Positions 53,451 through 62,538 of a DNA stretch of 64,000 nucleotides are shown here, piece by piece (within the stretch, counting starts at the first letter, position 1; every line of letters begins with the position of its first letter). The notes below the pieces were generated by a model that was given only the letters and a program-made list of their open reading frames with translations, made no database searches and had not been told where the DNA came from. Made by a program: the position numbers and the translations under genes. The DNA is from QZKY01 sp963666295 (GTDB lineage Bacteria; Pseudomonadota; Gammaproteobacteria; Burkholderiales; Burkholderiaceae_D), in NCBI GenBank assembly GCA_963666295.1, contig OY762707.1:1178001-1242000 (forward strand), read 5' to 3'.

Positions 53451-53657
53451 CTAGATGAAAAAGGGGGGTATTCGCCAGAAAAAAGCTAAAAAGCCTAACG
53501 CAACGGCACTAATCTGAACCGTCATCAATCTGGCTGCTTGCGCAAGCAGAAAGCAAATGCTGAAGAACATGAATCCCAACGCTTGCTCAGCGATATAACG
53601 GCATTTTCCATGCCGACCATCACCAATTCGCGCAAAAACAAAGCAATAGGTGTGCAT
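53451..53657 (-). pseudogene. Decayed C-terminal fragment of an AmpG-like permease
   Basis: The minus-strand frame contains YIAEQ...FMFFSICFLLA, which lines up with YIVDQ...FMFFNLCFLLA at the C-terminus of the intact AmpG about 0.7 kb away. At DNA level a 55-base block (around 53546-53600 against around 54205-54259) agrees at about 38 of 55 positions by eye, without gaps. The frame has no N-terminal part, so it is a relic of a second copy or of a related transporter. Ends of the relic are approximate; the similarity was found by reading, not by a search. Confidence 0.6.
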
Positions 53658-53757
53658 AAAACCGACAAGTAGACGGATTTACGCAGGAGTTGCGATGATA
53701 TGATGCTGTTTTGCGATCTGTAACCTGTTAACCCAAACGTGATAGAGAGATTGATAG

Positions 53758-54096
53758 ATGAGTACCTTGCCTAATTGTCCAAAATGTAATTCAAGCTACA
53801 CCTACGAAGACGGCGCCATGCTGACCTGCCCGGAATGCGGGCATACATGGGCGCCAGGCGCTGCCGCCGCCGAAGAAGAGGCATTGGTAATCAGAGACGC
53901 AAACGGCAACTTGCTGAGCGATGGTGACACCATCACCGTCATCAAGGACTTGAAAATCAAGGGCTCTTCGCAAGTGGTCAAGGTCGGCACCAAGGTGCGG
54001 AACATCCGCCTGGTGGAAGGCGACCACGATATCGATTGCCGAATTGACGGGATTGGGCCGATGAAATTGAAATCGGAGTTTGTGAAGAAGGCCTGA
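53758..54096 (+). CDS. yjdM: Zinc-ribbon protein YjdM (PhnA family)
   Basis: A 112-residue protein of the PhnA/YjdM group. An N-terminal zinc ribbon with CPKC near residue 7 and CPECGHTW near 24 is followed by a compact beta domain: VIRDANGNLLSDGDTITVIKDLKIKG near 44 and KVGTKVRNIRL near 76. Despite the older name, it is not needed for phosphonate breakdown in E. coli. Stand-alone gene after the ampG-like relic, convergent with ampG. Confidence 0.93.
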   Translation: MSTLPNCPKCNSSYTYEDGAMLTCPECGHTWAPGAAAAEEEALVIRDANGNLLSDGDTITVIKDLKIKGSSQVVKVGTKVRNIRLVEGDHDIDCRIDGIGPMKLKSEFVKKA

Positions 54097-54147
54097 GGAA
54101 ACGCCGCAACAGAACGAGTTTGTCGGCCTGCCCCCGGCAAGTAAAAA

Positions 54148-55386
54148 TCAATCCTTTCTCCGCCACGGTGCCACCTTCGGCAGCATCATCATCCCCGGCA
54201 AGGCCAGCAAGAAGCAGAGATTGAAAAACATGAACCAGCCGGTCTGATCAACGATATAACCGGCTGAGGCATTGATGAAAGTACGCGGTACCGCCATCAG
54301 GCTGGTAAAAAGGGCAAATTGCGTTGCGGTGTAGCGCGGGTCGGTGTTGCGGGCAATATAGGCAACAAAGGCCGCCGTTCCCAACCCCATGCCAAACGCT
54401 TCACCGCCGATGACAGCCGCAAGTATCCACGGCACTGGCCCGGCATGTGCGAGCCAGGAAAATCCGAGAATCGTGATGGCTTGCACCGCGCCAAAAATCC
54501 ACAATGCGCGGTTAATGCCAAGCTTGATCATCCAGATGCCGCCAATTAGCCCGCCAACCAGGCTGGCCCAAAAGCCCGTCAGTTTGGCGATGGCGCCAAT
54601 TTGCGTCATCGTAAAACCGATATCCAGATAAAACTTGGTCGAGAGGGCGGTGGCCAGGCTGTCGCCCAGTTTGTATAAAAAGATGAAAGCCAGCACCAGC
54701 AGTGCGCCTTTCCAGCCATCACGCGCAATAAATTCCTTGAAAGGTAGCACAATGGCTTCACGCATGTTTGCAGGCGGGTCACCGTAGATTTCGGGCTCCT
54801 TGATGAGAAACGTACAGACCAGACCTGGCAGCATGAAGGCGGCGGTAATCCAGAACACGGTGGACCAGGGCAGCATGTCTGCGAGAATCAGGGACAGCGC
54901 ACCGGGCACCATGCCAGCAACCCGGTAAGCGTTGACATGAATGGCACTGCCCAATCCCTGTTCATGATCGGGCAGCAGTTCCCGGCGATAGGCATCAAGG
55001 GCGACGTCCTGACTGGCCGATATGAATGCAATCAGCCCAGCCGTGAAAGCAACCGCGGTAATTTGCGTCAGTGGGTCGAGCATGCCGAGCATGCCGACCG
55101 AGAAAAAAAGACAGATTTGCGTCAGGGCCATCCAGCCGCGCCGTCGGCCAAAGGAGCCGAAACTGTAGCGATCCATCAGTGGCGACCACAGAAATTTCCA
55201 CGTATAGGGAAACATCACGAGCGCAAACAGGCCCAGCGATTTGACGTCCAGCCCACGTTTTGAGAGCCACGCCTGCAACAGCGTAAGCAAAATGTACAGA
55301 GGCAGACCGGAGGTAAATCCGAGGAAAACACAAATCAGGGTTCTGCGGTTCAGAGCGCTGCGCCAGCTAGGTGTGCTTTCCGTCAT
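54148..55386 (-). CDS. ampG: Muropeptide permease AmpG
   Basis: Major-facilitator inner-membrane permease for GlcNAc-anhydroMurNAc peptides released from the wall. The 412-residue protein has about 12 helices and the AmpG-type opening FLGFTSGLPLYILLTLLQAWL near residues 17-37. Also seen are FASQDVALDAYRRELLPDHEQG-type region near 122 (SASQDVALDAYRREL) and GEAFGMGLGTAAFVAYI near 326. The import step supplies anhydromuropeptides to the AmgK-MurU path seen at 7-9 kb. Downstream of metX-metW on the same strand, 21 bases after metW, so it may be co-transcribed. Confidence 0.93.
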   Translation of the reverse strand: MTESTPSWRSALNRRTLICVFLGFTSGLPLYILLTLLQAWLSKRGLDVKSLGLFALVMFPYTWKFLWSPLMDRYSFGSFGRRRGWMALTQICLFFSVGMLGMLDPLTQITAVAFTAGLIAFISASQDVALDAYRRELLPDHEQGLGSAIHVNAYRVAGMVPGALSLILADMLPWSTVFWITAAFMLPGLVCTFLIKEPEIYGDPPANMREAIVLPFKEFIARDGWKGALLVLAFIFLYKLGDSLATALSTKFYLDIGFTMTQIGAIAKLTGFWASLVGGLIGGIWMIKLGINRALWIFGAVQAITILGFSWLAHAGPVPWILAAVIGGEAFGMGLGTAAFVAYIARNTDPRYTATQFALFTSLMAVPRTFINASAGYIVDQTGWFMFFNLCFLLALPGMMMLPKVAPWRRKD

Positions 55387-55407
55387 GCGCGGTTGCCCTG
55401 GGCGATC

Positions 55408-56007
55408 TTACTTTTTAAGGCGGAAAACGGCTAGATCGCCGCGCAGTTTCGGCAGGAAGGTAACGGGTTTACCGTCTTTCAGGGCAACGCATTCCAGTAC
55501 GCGCAGACCAGCCTGATTGGCCAGATCTTCAAAATCGTCAATGGTTGCGCAGCGGACGTTGGGCGTGTTGTACCATGCGTACGGCAGCGAAGAGGACACT
55601 GGCATGCGTCCGCGTAGCAGTTCAAGGCGATGCGGCCAGTGCGCAAAGTTCGGGAAGGAAACGATGGCTTCCCGGCCAACGCGCGCGATGTCGCTTAACA
55701 GGCCTTCAACATTTTCCATTACTTGCAAAGCGGACAGGCACAAGACGGTGTCAAAGGCGTTATCGGGAAACAGGGCGAGTCCTTTTTCCAGATTGTACTG
55801 AATGACATTGACACCTCTGGTGATACTGGCACAAATGCGTTTGTCGTCGATCTCGACGCCATAGCCGGTGCATTGTTTGCTGGATTGCAGGTAGGCAAGC
55901 ATGACGCCGTCGCCACACCCGACGTCCAGAACGTGCGCGCCATTTTCAATCCAGTTTGCAATGAATGCGAGGTCGGCACGCAGGGCACTCAAGGGAAAGC
56001 GGCTCAT
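55408..56007 (-). CDS. metW: Methionine biosynthesis protein MetW
   Basis: Small SAM-methyltransferase-like protein that activates MetX in organisms where the pair has been studied. The 199-residue protein has the SAM-binding motif HVLDVGCGDGVMLAYL near residue 22 and GVNVIQYNLEKGL near 70. LCLSALQVMENVEG, near 91, and FPNFAHWPHRLELLRGRMP, near 120, are MetW-typical. Its start overlaps the metX stop by four bases, so it is translationally coupled. Confidence 0.95.
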   Translation of the reverse strand: MSRFPLSALRADLAFIANWIENGAHVLDVGCGDGVMLAYLQSSKQCTGYGVEIDDKRICASITRGVNVIQYNLEKGLALFPDNAFDTVLCLSALQVMENVEGLLSDIARVGREAIVSFPNFAHWPHRLELLRGRMPVSSSLPYAWYNTPNVRCATIDDFEDLANQAGLRVLECVALKDGKPVTFLPKLRGDLAVFRLKK

Positions 56008-57146
56008 GCGTTTTCCTCCCGTTCAATTTCTTTCCAGATGCGGTCGTAGTAACCGCGCATGACATGATGATATTGCGCATTGTCGAGCAAAAAGGCATCG
56101 TGCCCATGGGGCGCATCGATTTCCGCATAAGTGACTTTGCGGCGATTATTGATGAGTGCCTGAACAATAGCCTGGCTGCACGCTGGCGGGAAGCGCCAGT
56201 CGGTCGTAAACGAAACCAGCAGAAAATTGGCCTTGGTGCCGGCCAGTGCTTCGGTCAGGTTACCCTCGTATGCAGCAGCCGGGTCGAAATAATCCAGCAC
56301 TTTCGTAATCAGCAGGTAGGTATTGGCATCGAAATACTCGGAAAATTTTTCCCCTTGGTAACGCAGATAAGATTCGATTTCAAAATCAATGCCAAAGTCA
56401 TAATGGTATTTGCCGTCACGTAGAACGCGGCCGAACTTTTCGGCCATTACGTCGTCTGAAAGATAGGTGATGTGTCCAATCATGCGCGCAACGCGTAATC
56501 CACGAACTGGCACCACGCCATGTGCGTAGTAATGCCCCCCGTGGAAATCCGGATCAGACATGATGGCCTGTCGGGCAACATCGTTAAATGCGATGTTTTG
56601 TGCGGAGAGTTTATCCGTGGAGGCAATGACGATGCAATGACGCAGTTGATCCGGATACAACATGCTCCAGGCCATGGCCTGCATGCCACCCAGAGAACCG
56701 CCTACAACGGCCGCCATTTTGGTAATGCCTAATGCAGCAATCAGCCGTGCCTGAGAATGCACCCAGTCATCAACGGTGACAACTGGAAAATCGGCACCAT
56801 AAGGCTTTCCGGTTTGAGGGTTGAGGTGCATGGGTCCGGTTGAACCAAAGCAAGAACCGAGATTATTGATGCAGATGACAAAAAAGCGGTCTGTATCCAA
56901 AGGCTTGCCAGGGCCAATCATGTTGTCCCACCAGCCCTGCTTTTTGCTTGTGTCGTTCGCAATACCGGCCACATGATGCGAGGCGTTGAGCGCATGGCAG
57001 ACGAGAATGGCGTTTGCTTTGTTCGCGTTTAATTCGCCATACGTTTCATAAACCAGCGAATAATTGGCGATCGTTTCCCCGCTTTGCAGCGACAAAGGCT
57101 CTGCAAAGTGCATGGTTAGCGAATTGACGAAACCGATAGATGCCAT
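56004..57146 (-). CDS. metX: Homoserine O-acyltransferase MetX
   Basis: Activates homoserine for methionine synthesis. The 380-residue alpha/beta-hydrolase has the nucleophile Ser in VVGGSLGGMQAMAW near residue 148, the catalytic Asp near 312 in SFTTDWRFPP, and the His near 345 in DAPHGHDAF. MetX proteins linked to MetW in betaproteobacteria include forms that use succinyl-CoA rather than acetyl-CoA, so the acyl donor should not be assumed. First gene of metX-metW-(ampG). A ptsI terminator lies just upstream. Confidence 0.95.
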   Translation of the reverse strand: MASIGFVNSLTMHFAEPLSLQSGETIANYSLVYETYGELNANKANAILVCHALNASHHVAGIANDTSKKQGWWDNMIGPGKPLDTDRFFVICINNLGSCFGSTGPMHLNPQTGKPYGADFPVVTVDDWVHSQARLIAALGITKMAAVVGGSLGGMQAMAWSMLYPDQLRHCIVIASTDKLSAQNIAFNDVARQAIMSDPDFHGGHYYAHGVVPVRGLRVARMIGHITYLSDDVMAEKFGRVLRDGKYHYDFGIDFEIESYLRYQGEKFSEYFDANTYLLITKVLDYFDPAAAYEGNLTEALAGTKANFLLVSFTTDWRFPPACSQAIVQALINNRRKVTYAEIDAPHGHDAFLLDNAQYHHVMRGYYDRIWKEIEREENA

Positions 57147-57180
57147 GATTAAAATGCCCGAATATGACGCGTAAGTTTAC

Positions 57181-57216
57181 AAAAAAAGCCCGAAACGCGG
57201 CGAGCATATCGGGCTT
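57181..57216 (-). terminator. Intrinsic terminator after ptsI
   Basis: On the minus strand AAGCCCGA...TCGGGCTT with seven T following. Lies about 130 bases after the ptsI stop and before metX. Confidence 0.8.
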
Positions 57217-57348
57217 GAATTCAATAAGCACGCTTTAGCCGTATTTATTCGGGGTACCCCTGGCGCCCGCAAGCTGATTTCAGATCAAATCGGCGCACAA
57301 GTGAAGGATAACGAACTCATTGCACCCCGTCAAATGGGGTTGTGAACA

Positions 57349-59100
57349 TTAGTTCGCGGTCAGACGTTTCATTTCAAATTCAATGGCCTTCGAGTCATGC
57401 AGGCGCAGTATTTTTTTGGCGCGCGGCGCCACTTTTTTCAGGTCGCAGTTCAGGATTTCCTGCTTGACGGAGAGTAATTGCGACGGATGCATGGAAAACT
57501 GGCGCAAGCCTAACCCAAGCAACAGGCGTGTCATGCTGGCGTCGCCGGCCACTTCACCGCACATCGCTACCGGGATCCCGGCCTTTTCGCCCGCGCGGAT
57601 GATCATGGATAGCATTTGTAGAATAGCCGGGTGAAGCGGGTTATATAAATGGGCAACTTCATGATCGCTGCGGTCAATTGCCAGAGAATACTGGATCAGG
57701 TCATTGGTGCCGATAGAAAGGAAGTCCAGCCGATTGACAAACAAGGGTAATGTCAGCACGGCAGCGGGGACTTCTATCATGGCACCAATCTGAATATTTT
57801 CATCGTAACCCAGACCGGCTGCTTGAAGTTGCCCTTTGGCTTGTTCGATCATGGCCAGCGTTTGCTCAATTTCGAACGCGTGCGTGATCATCGGAACGAG
57901 TAATCTGACCTTTCCAAATGCGGAGGCGCGCAAAATGGCGCGCAATTGCGTCAGAAAAATTTTCGGTTCGCTCAGGCAATAGCGGATCGCGCGCAGACCA
58001 AGCGCTGGATTGAGCGCTGTTTTTTCATTCGGATCGAGTTGCTTGTCTGCACCGATATCCAGTGTGCGTATGGTGACAAGATGCCCCTTCATTGCCAGTA
58101 CCGCCTGCTTATAGGCTTCAAACTGTTCTTCTTCCTGCGGCATTTTGCTGGCCCCGGCGGGACGACCCATAAACAGGAATTCGGTACGGAACAATCCGAC
58201 ACCCTGCGCGCCGACGCTTATCGCCCCTTTGCAATCTTCAGGAAACTCGATATTGGCCATCAGTTTGATTGGCGTACCATCCAGAGTAGCGGTGGGCGTT
58301 TTCTTGAGCTTGCTGAGCCTTTTCCGGGCGCGCAGCAGTGCGGTTTGCTGTTGCCGGTAGTAATTGAGCACCAGCGCGGAGGGCTCGACGATGACAACGC
58401 CGGCATCGCCATCAATAATGACCCAGTCATCTTGCGCAATCAGGGCGGAGGCATTGGACATGCCTACCGTCGCTGGAATGTCGAGGCTGCGCGCTACAAT
58501 GGCAGCATGTGAATTTTGTCCACCCAGATCGGTCACAAACCCACTGAAAGTGTGTTCACGGAATTGGATCATGTCTGCTGGTGAAATATCGTGTGCGATT
58601 ACGATCATGTGCGCCTGATCGGCGCTTGCGCTGGGCGGTCGTATGAATGGCTTGGCGGTGCCGGTCAATACTTTGAGAACGCGGTCTGCAATTTGCTGGA
58701 TGTCGGCTTTCCGTTCGCGCAAATAAGCATCTTCAATGCCATCGAATTGCTCGGTCACTTCCTTGATTTGCGTAAACAGCGCCCATTCTGCGTTATAGCG
58801 GCGTATGCGAATGATATCCAGCGGTGCTTCCGAGAGCATGGGGTCCGAAAGAATCATCGCGTGCACATCAATAAATGCCCCCAACTCAACAGGGGCATCT
58901 TTTGGTAATTCATTCCAGAGGGTTTGCAATTCCTTATGAACGGTTGCTATGGCATCCTGAAATCGTTTTACCTCATTTTCGACCTGAGTTTCTTCAATTA
59001 GATAGTGTTTGACTTCCAGAGAGGCGGGCGCAATCAGGTGAGCGCGACCGATAGCGATACCGCGTGAGACTGGAATGCCGTGCAGAATGAAAGAAGCCAT
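57349..59100 (-). CDS. ptsI: Phosphoenolpyruvate-protein phosphotransferase EI
   Basis: Transfers phosphate from PEP to HPr. The 583-residue protein has the N-terminal HPr-binding region, the phosphorylated His in LGGQNSHAAIVARSL near residue 197, and the PEP-binding part with GVGLFRTEFLFMGR near 292. DFLSIGTNDLIQYSLAIDRSD (about 447) and MCGEVAGD, with the catalytic Cys near 507, close the active site. Follows ptsH by about 95 bases. With EIIA-Man-type and HPr but no EIIB/EIIC in sight, it likely belongs to a regulatory PTS. Confidence 0.96.
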   Translation of the reverse strand: MASFILHGIPVSRGIAIGRAHLIAPASLEVKHYLIEETQVENEVKRFQDAIATVHKELQTLWNELPKDAPVELGAFIDVHAMILSDPMLSEAPLDIIRIRRYNAEWALFTQIKEVTEQFDGIEDAYLRERKADIQQIADRVLKVLTGTAKPFIRPPSASADQAHMIVIAHDISPADMIQFREHTFSGFVTDLGGQNSHAAIVARSLDIPATVGMSNASALIAQDDWVIIDGDAGVVIVEPSALVLNYYRQQQTALLRARKRLSKLKKTPTATLDGTPIKLMANIEFPEDCKGAISVGAQGVGLFRTEFLFMGRPAGASKMPQEEEQFEAYKQAVLAMKGHLVTIRTLDIGADKQLDPNEKTALNPALGLRAIRYCLSEPKIFLTQLRAILRASAFGKVRLLVPMITHAFEIEQTLAMIEQAKGQLQAAGLGYDENIQIGAMIEVPAAVLTLPLFVNRLDFLSIGTNDLIQYSLAIDRSDHEVAHLYNPLHPAILQMLSMIIRAGEKAGIPVAMCGEVAGDASMTRLLLGLGLRQFSMHPSQLLSVKQEILNCDLKKVAPRAKKILRLHDSKAIEFEMKRLTAN

Positions 59101-59195
59101 GTTGAATCAGTCAGGGAACAAATGATGAATCGAAGAAAAAGCCATGCGAGGCAATGCACCGCCTTGCATGTTAGCGCGGAAGGCGAACGAGGCGT

Positions 59196-59465
59196 TTATT
59201 CATCTTCGCCAAACTTATCTTTGATCAACGCTTCCAGCGCGGCAATGGCTTGAACCTCATCCTCTCCCTCAGCTTCGATCAGGATTTTGGTGCCTTTGCC
59301 TGCGGCAAGCATCATTACGCCCATAATGGATTTTCCATTAATTCTCTTGTCGTTTCGTGAGACCCACACATCGCTGCTGAAATTTGCCGCAAGCTGGGTC
59401 AACTTGGCTGAGGCACGCGCATGCAGGCCCAGTTTGTTGATGATTTCGATCTCGAGTTGCTTCAT
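59196..59465 (-). CDS. ptsH: Phosphocarrier protein HPr
   Basis: The 89-residue HPr has the active His15 in LGLHARAS and the regulatory Ser46 in NGKSIMGVMML, the site used by HPr kinase in many betaproteobacteria. Between the EIIA gene (63-base gap) and ptsI. The C-terminal FGEDE tail is acidic. Confidence 0.96.
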   Translation of the reverse strand: MKQLEIEIINKLGLHARASAKLTQLAANFSSDVWVSRNDKRINGKSIMGVMMLAAGKGTKILIEAEGEDEVQAIAALEALIKDKFGEDE

Positions 59466-59528
59466 TTTTTGCTCAGTTTATTGCAACATTGTCAGTAAAG
59501 TAAGTTGCGAGATTAAGGAAAACGCCAC

Positions 59529-59918
59529 TCAGCAGCTTGAAACCTTGATCGCGCCGCTCTTGGCACCCGAAATGGCCTTTTCTACCACCATCTCCAGATT
59601 GTTTTCCCGATAGCTGATTGCCCGCAACAACATGGGCAAGCTGATTCCTGCGATAACTTCGACGCGACTCGTTGTCGAAAGTGTGTGGCAGCAGTTTGAG
59701 GGAGTGCCGCCCATCACATCGGTCAAAACGAGCACGCCCGAACCATCATCCAGTCGAGCAATGGCTTCTCTTGCCAGCGCGTGGACTTCATAAGGATCCT
59801 GATCAGCAACGACATCAATCACTTCAATCCGCTCATGTTGAGTTTCAAACATGTGGGTAGCGGTATCCATGAAGGCCTTGCCTAAGGGGGCATGCATGAT
59901 GAGAAGAAGACCAACCAT
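59529..59918 (-). CDS. PTS EIIA component, mannose family
   Basis: A 129-residue EIIA-Man-type protein that takes phosphate from HPr. The candidate phospho-acceptor is His9 in LIMHAPLG, matching His10 of E. coli ManX. VLVLTDVMGGTPSNCC near residue 67 is the family core. The ATG at 59918 is preferred over an in-frame TTG 12 bases upstream. No EIIB, EIIC or EIID is nearby, so the protein probably signals or regulates rather than transports sugar. First gene of EIIA-ptsH-ptsI. Confidence 0.92.
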   Translation of the reverse strand: MVGLLLIMHAPLGKAFMDTATHMFETQHERIEVIDVVADQDPYEVHALAREAIARLDDGSGVLVLTDVMGGTPSNCCHTLSTTSRVEVIAGISLPMLLRAISYRENNLEMVVEKAISGAKSGAIKVSSC

Positions 59919-60039
59919 AATTAAATGCAAGTCAGGGCATCGGTTTCGCGAAGTGCGCCGGATGCTTTCTGGCTTTATTCGCTAGTTAATAGTATCGACA
60001 AAAACAAGTTCTCTTGAAACAAAGGCTATTGTAATCGTG

Positions 60040-60993
60040 TCAGGCGTAAATTGCTTTTTCTAGTGCATTCAAAAACATTTCTGCGACGTTAAACCCGGTT
60101 TGCTGCGTAATTTCCTGAAAACAGGTGGGGCTGGTGACGTTGATTTCCGTGAGCCAGTCGCCAATCACGTCCAGGCCGACGAGCAACAAGCCACGCTGAT
60201 TCAGAATTGGTGCCAGCGTTTCCGCGATTTCAATATCCCGTGCCGACAGGGGCTGCGCCACGCCGGAACCGCCAGCCGCAAGATTGCCACGCACTTCACC
60301 GGCTTGCGGAATGCGCGCCAGTGCGTAAGGGACGACTTCTCCGCCGATCAGCAGGATGCGTTTGTCACCTAAGGCAATTTCCGGGATGTAACGCTGCGCC
60401 ATGATGGTTGTTGACCCGTTTTGAGTGAGGGTTTCAATGGTTGCGCCCAGGTTCAAGCCATCTTCGCGAATGCGAAAAACACCGGATCCCCCCATGCCAT
60501 CCAGCGGCTTGAGGATGATGTCGTGCTGTGCCGCATGAAAAGCGCGCAGGCGTGCTTCATCACTGCTCACCAGCGTCGGTGTCGTGAATTGCGGGAATTG
60601 TGCAATGGCCAGCTTTTCATTGTGGTTTCGAATTGCGCCTGGCTGGTTGAAAACACGCGCACCTTGCAATTCCGCCAGTTCCAGCAGATAGGTGGCATAC
60701 ACGTACTCCATGTCAAACGGCGGGTCCTTGCGCTTGATGATGGCATCGAACGCTGTGAGTGGCTGGCTTGTTGGCGCATCAGCTTGATACCAGTCACGGT
60801 CGGGCACTTCGGTACCGGTCAAGCGGATGGGGGTGATATTGGCGACAATGGCGCCATTTTCCATCGCCATGTCTTTTTGTTCGAAGGCAAAGAGCTCATG
60901 GCCGCGCCGATCCGCTTCGACCATCATGGCAAAGGTCGAATCTTTCCAGATTTTGAATTCGCTTAGCGGGTCGGCAAGAAAGGCGATTTTCAT
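60040..60993 (-). CDS. gshB: Glutathione synthetase GshB
   Basis: ATP-grasp enzyme adding glycine to gamma-glutamylcysteine. The 317-residue protein begins MKIAFLADPLSEFKIWKDST; it shows IIKRKDPPFDMEYVYATYLLE near residue 86, ILKPLDGMGGSGVFRI near 154, and GDKRILLIGGEVVPYALAR near 208. EINVTSPTCFQEI, near 289, closes the active site. The start overlaps the gshA stop by one base (TGATG), so both steps of glutathione synthesis are coupled. Confidence 0.96.
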   Translation of the reverse strand: MKIAFLADPLSEFKIWKDSTFAMMVEADRRGHELFAFEQKDMAMENGAIVANITPIRLTGTEVPDRDWYQADAPTSQPLTAFDAIIKRKDPPFDMEYVYATYLLELAELQGARVFNQPGAIRNHNEKLAIAQFPQFTTPTLVSSDEARLRAFHAAQHDIILKPLDGMGGSGVFRIREDGLNLGATIETLTQNGSTTIMAQRYIPEIALGDKRILLIGGEVVPYALARIPQAGEVRGNLAAGGSGVAQPLSARDIEIAETLAPILNQRGLLLVGLDVIGDWLTEINVTSPTCFQEITQQTGFNVAEMFLNALEKAIYA

Positions 60994-62288
60994 CAGAAGT
61001 CAGGATTCGGGTCGGTTTTTTCCAGTTCCATGGAAGCAGCCAGTAGGCCAAGTCGTGCGACAACGCCATACATGTAAAAGCGATTCGGTGCCGTGGTGCC
61101 GGGCTCGGCTTTGAAGTCGGGAATCGCGTGTTGTTGCGAAAAAGCGAGCGGCACAAAATGTGCGCCGGGCGTGTTCAGGTTTTCGTTGTTATCGCGCTCG
61201 GCATGGACGCGATAAAACCCTCCAATTACGTAACGATCAATCATGTACACCACGGGTTCCGCAACGGCGTCATTGATCCGTTCAAATGAAGGAATGCCTT
61301 CCTGGACAATGACATCCTTGACGGGCTGTCCTCCCTTGGTGGTGGCCATCTTGTTGCGCTGTTTGCGATTCAGTCCTTGAATTTCAGATGCATCGCTCAC
61401 GGTCATGATACCCATGCCATATGTGCCGGCATCGGCTTTGACGATGACGAAGGGTTTTTGATCAATTTTATATTCGCGATACTTGCGGCGTATGCGCGTG
61501 AGTACCGTATTGACGGATTCGGCCAGGCACTCTTCACCGGAACGCTCCATAAAGTTGATCTGGTCGCACTTGGTGAAAAAGGGGTTGAGCATCCACGGGT
61601 CAATGTCAATCAGTCTCGCGAAACGGCGTACGACGCTGTCATAAGCGGAAAAATGGTTGCTTTTACGACGGATGGCCCAGCCGGAATGCAGGGGCGGTAG
61701 CAAGGTTTGTTCGTGCAGGTCTTTCAGTATTGGTGGAATGCCATCACTCAAATCATTATTTAACAAAATGGTGCAGGGGTTGAAGTCTGGTAGCCCGATG
61801 CGTCGCCCGTTGTGCGTCCGTTGCAGTGGTTCCAGCGTGAGCGTTGAACCATCAGCCAGTAAAAGCGGCGTCGGCTCAGTAATATCGGGAGACAGTGTGC
61901 CCAAGCGTACATTCAAGCCAGTTTGACGAAAGATCTTGATCAGGCGTGCCAGGTGCTGCAGATAAAAAGGATTGCGAGTGTGATTTTCCGGAATAAGCAA
62001 TAAATCCCGCGCATCCAGACAATATTTCTCAATCGCCGCCATGGCGGCTTGTACAGCTAATGGCAGCATTTCCTTGGAGAGGTTATTGAATCCGCCAGGA
62101 AACAGATTGGTATCAACAGCAGCCAGCTTGAATCCGGCATTGCGCAAATCGACGGAACAATAAAACGGCGGGGTATGGTCTTGCCATTCCAGTCGGAACC
62201 AGCGCTCGATTGCCGGCATGGCATCGAGGATTTTTTTCTCCAGCTCAAGCAGTGGCCCATTCAGGGCAGTAACGAGGTGTGGAACCAT
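60993..62288 (-). CDS. gshA: Glutamate-cysteine ligase (Acidithiobacillus/betaproteobacterial type)
   Basis: First step of glutathione synthesis. The 431-residue protein starts MVPHLVTALNGPLLELE and belongs to the small group of GshA proteins (the gshA_ferroox type) that differ from the E. coli enzyme. NLFPGGFNNL near residue 62, KADAGTYGMGIMTV near 280, and QEGIPSFERI near 322 are recognisable. It overlaps gshB by one base. The 250-base upstream gap to amtB holds the amtB terminator and presumably the gshA promoter. Confidence 0.93.
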   Translation of the reverse strand: MVPHLVTALNGPLLELEKKILDAMPAIERWFRLEWQDHTPPFYCSVDLRNAGFKLAAVDTNLFPGGFNNLSKEMLPLAVQAAMAAIEKYCLDARDLLLIPENHTRNPFYLQHLARLIKIFRQTGLNVRLGTLSPDITEPTPLLLADGSTLTLEPLQRTHNGRRIGLPDFNPCTILLNNDLSDGIPPILKDLHEQTLLPPLHSGWAIRRKSNHFSAYDSVVRRFARLIDIDPWMLNPFFTKCDQINFMERSGEECLAESVNTVLTRIRRKYREYKIDQKPFVIVKADAGTYGMGIMTVSDASEIQGLNRKQRNKMATTKGGQPVKDVIVQEGIPSFERINDAVAEPVVYMIDRYVIGGFYRVHAERDNNENLNTPGAHFVPLAFSQQHAIPDFKAEPGTTAPNRFYMYGVVARLGLLAASMELEKTDPNPDF

Positions 62289-62468
62289 GCCATTCTTCCA
62301 TTTTGGATTCTAGATTTTGTCAATAATGCGGTTGATTAGGGCATTTATCAAGTGGAACACGGAATAAATGCGTGAGCGCAGTTTTGTCGTGCATGGCTTG
62401 CTCTGAGCGCTTTGTTCACATTCGCTTCATTCAGCACATTAAAAAGAGCCCCGATCCTCTTTGATGTT

Positions 62469-62495
62469 AAAAAAGGCGCCTCCGAAGAGGCGCCT
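62469..62495 (-). terminator. Intrinsic terminator after amtB
   Basis: On the minus strand AGGCGCCTC-TTCG-GAGGCGCCT followed by TTTTT. A nine-base-pair stem with a stable UUCG tetraloop, 44 bases after the amtB stop. Confidence 0.9.
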
Positions 62496-62538
62496 GTAAA
62501 CCTGCTAAAAGCAGGAAGGGGATCAAATGAAAATCAAA

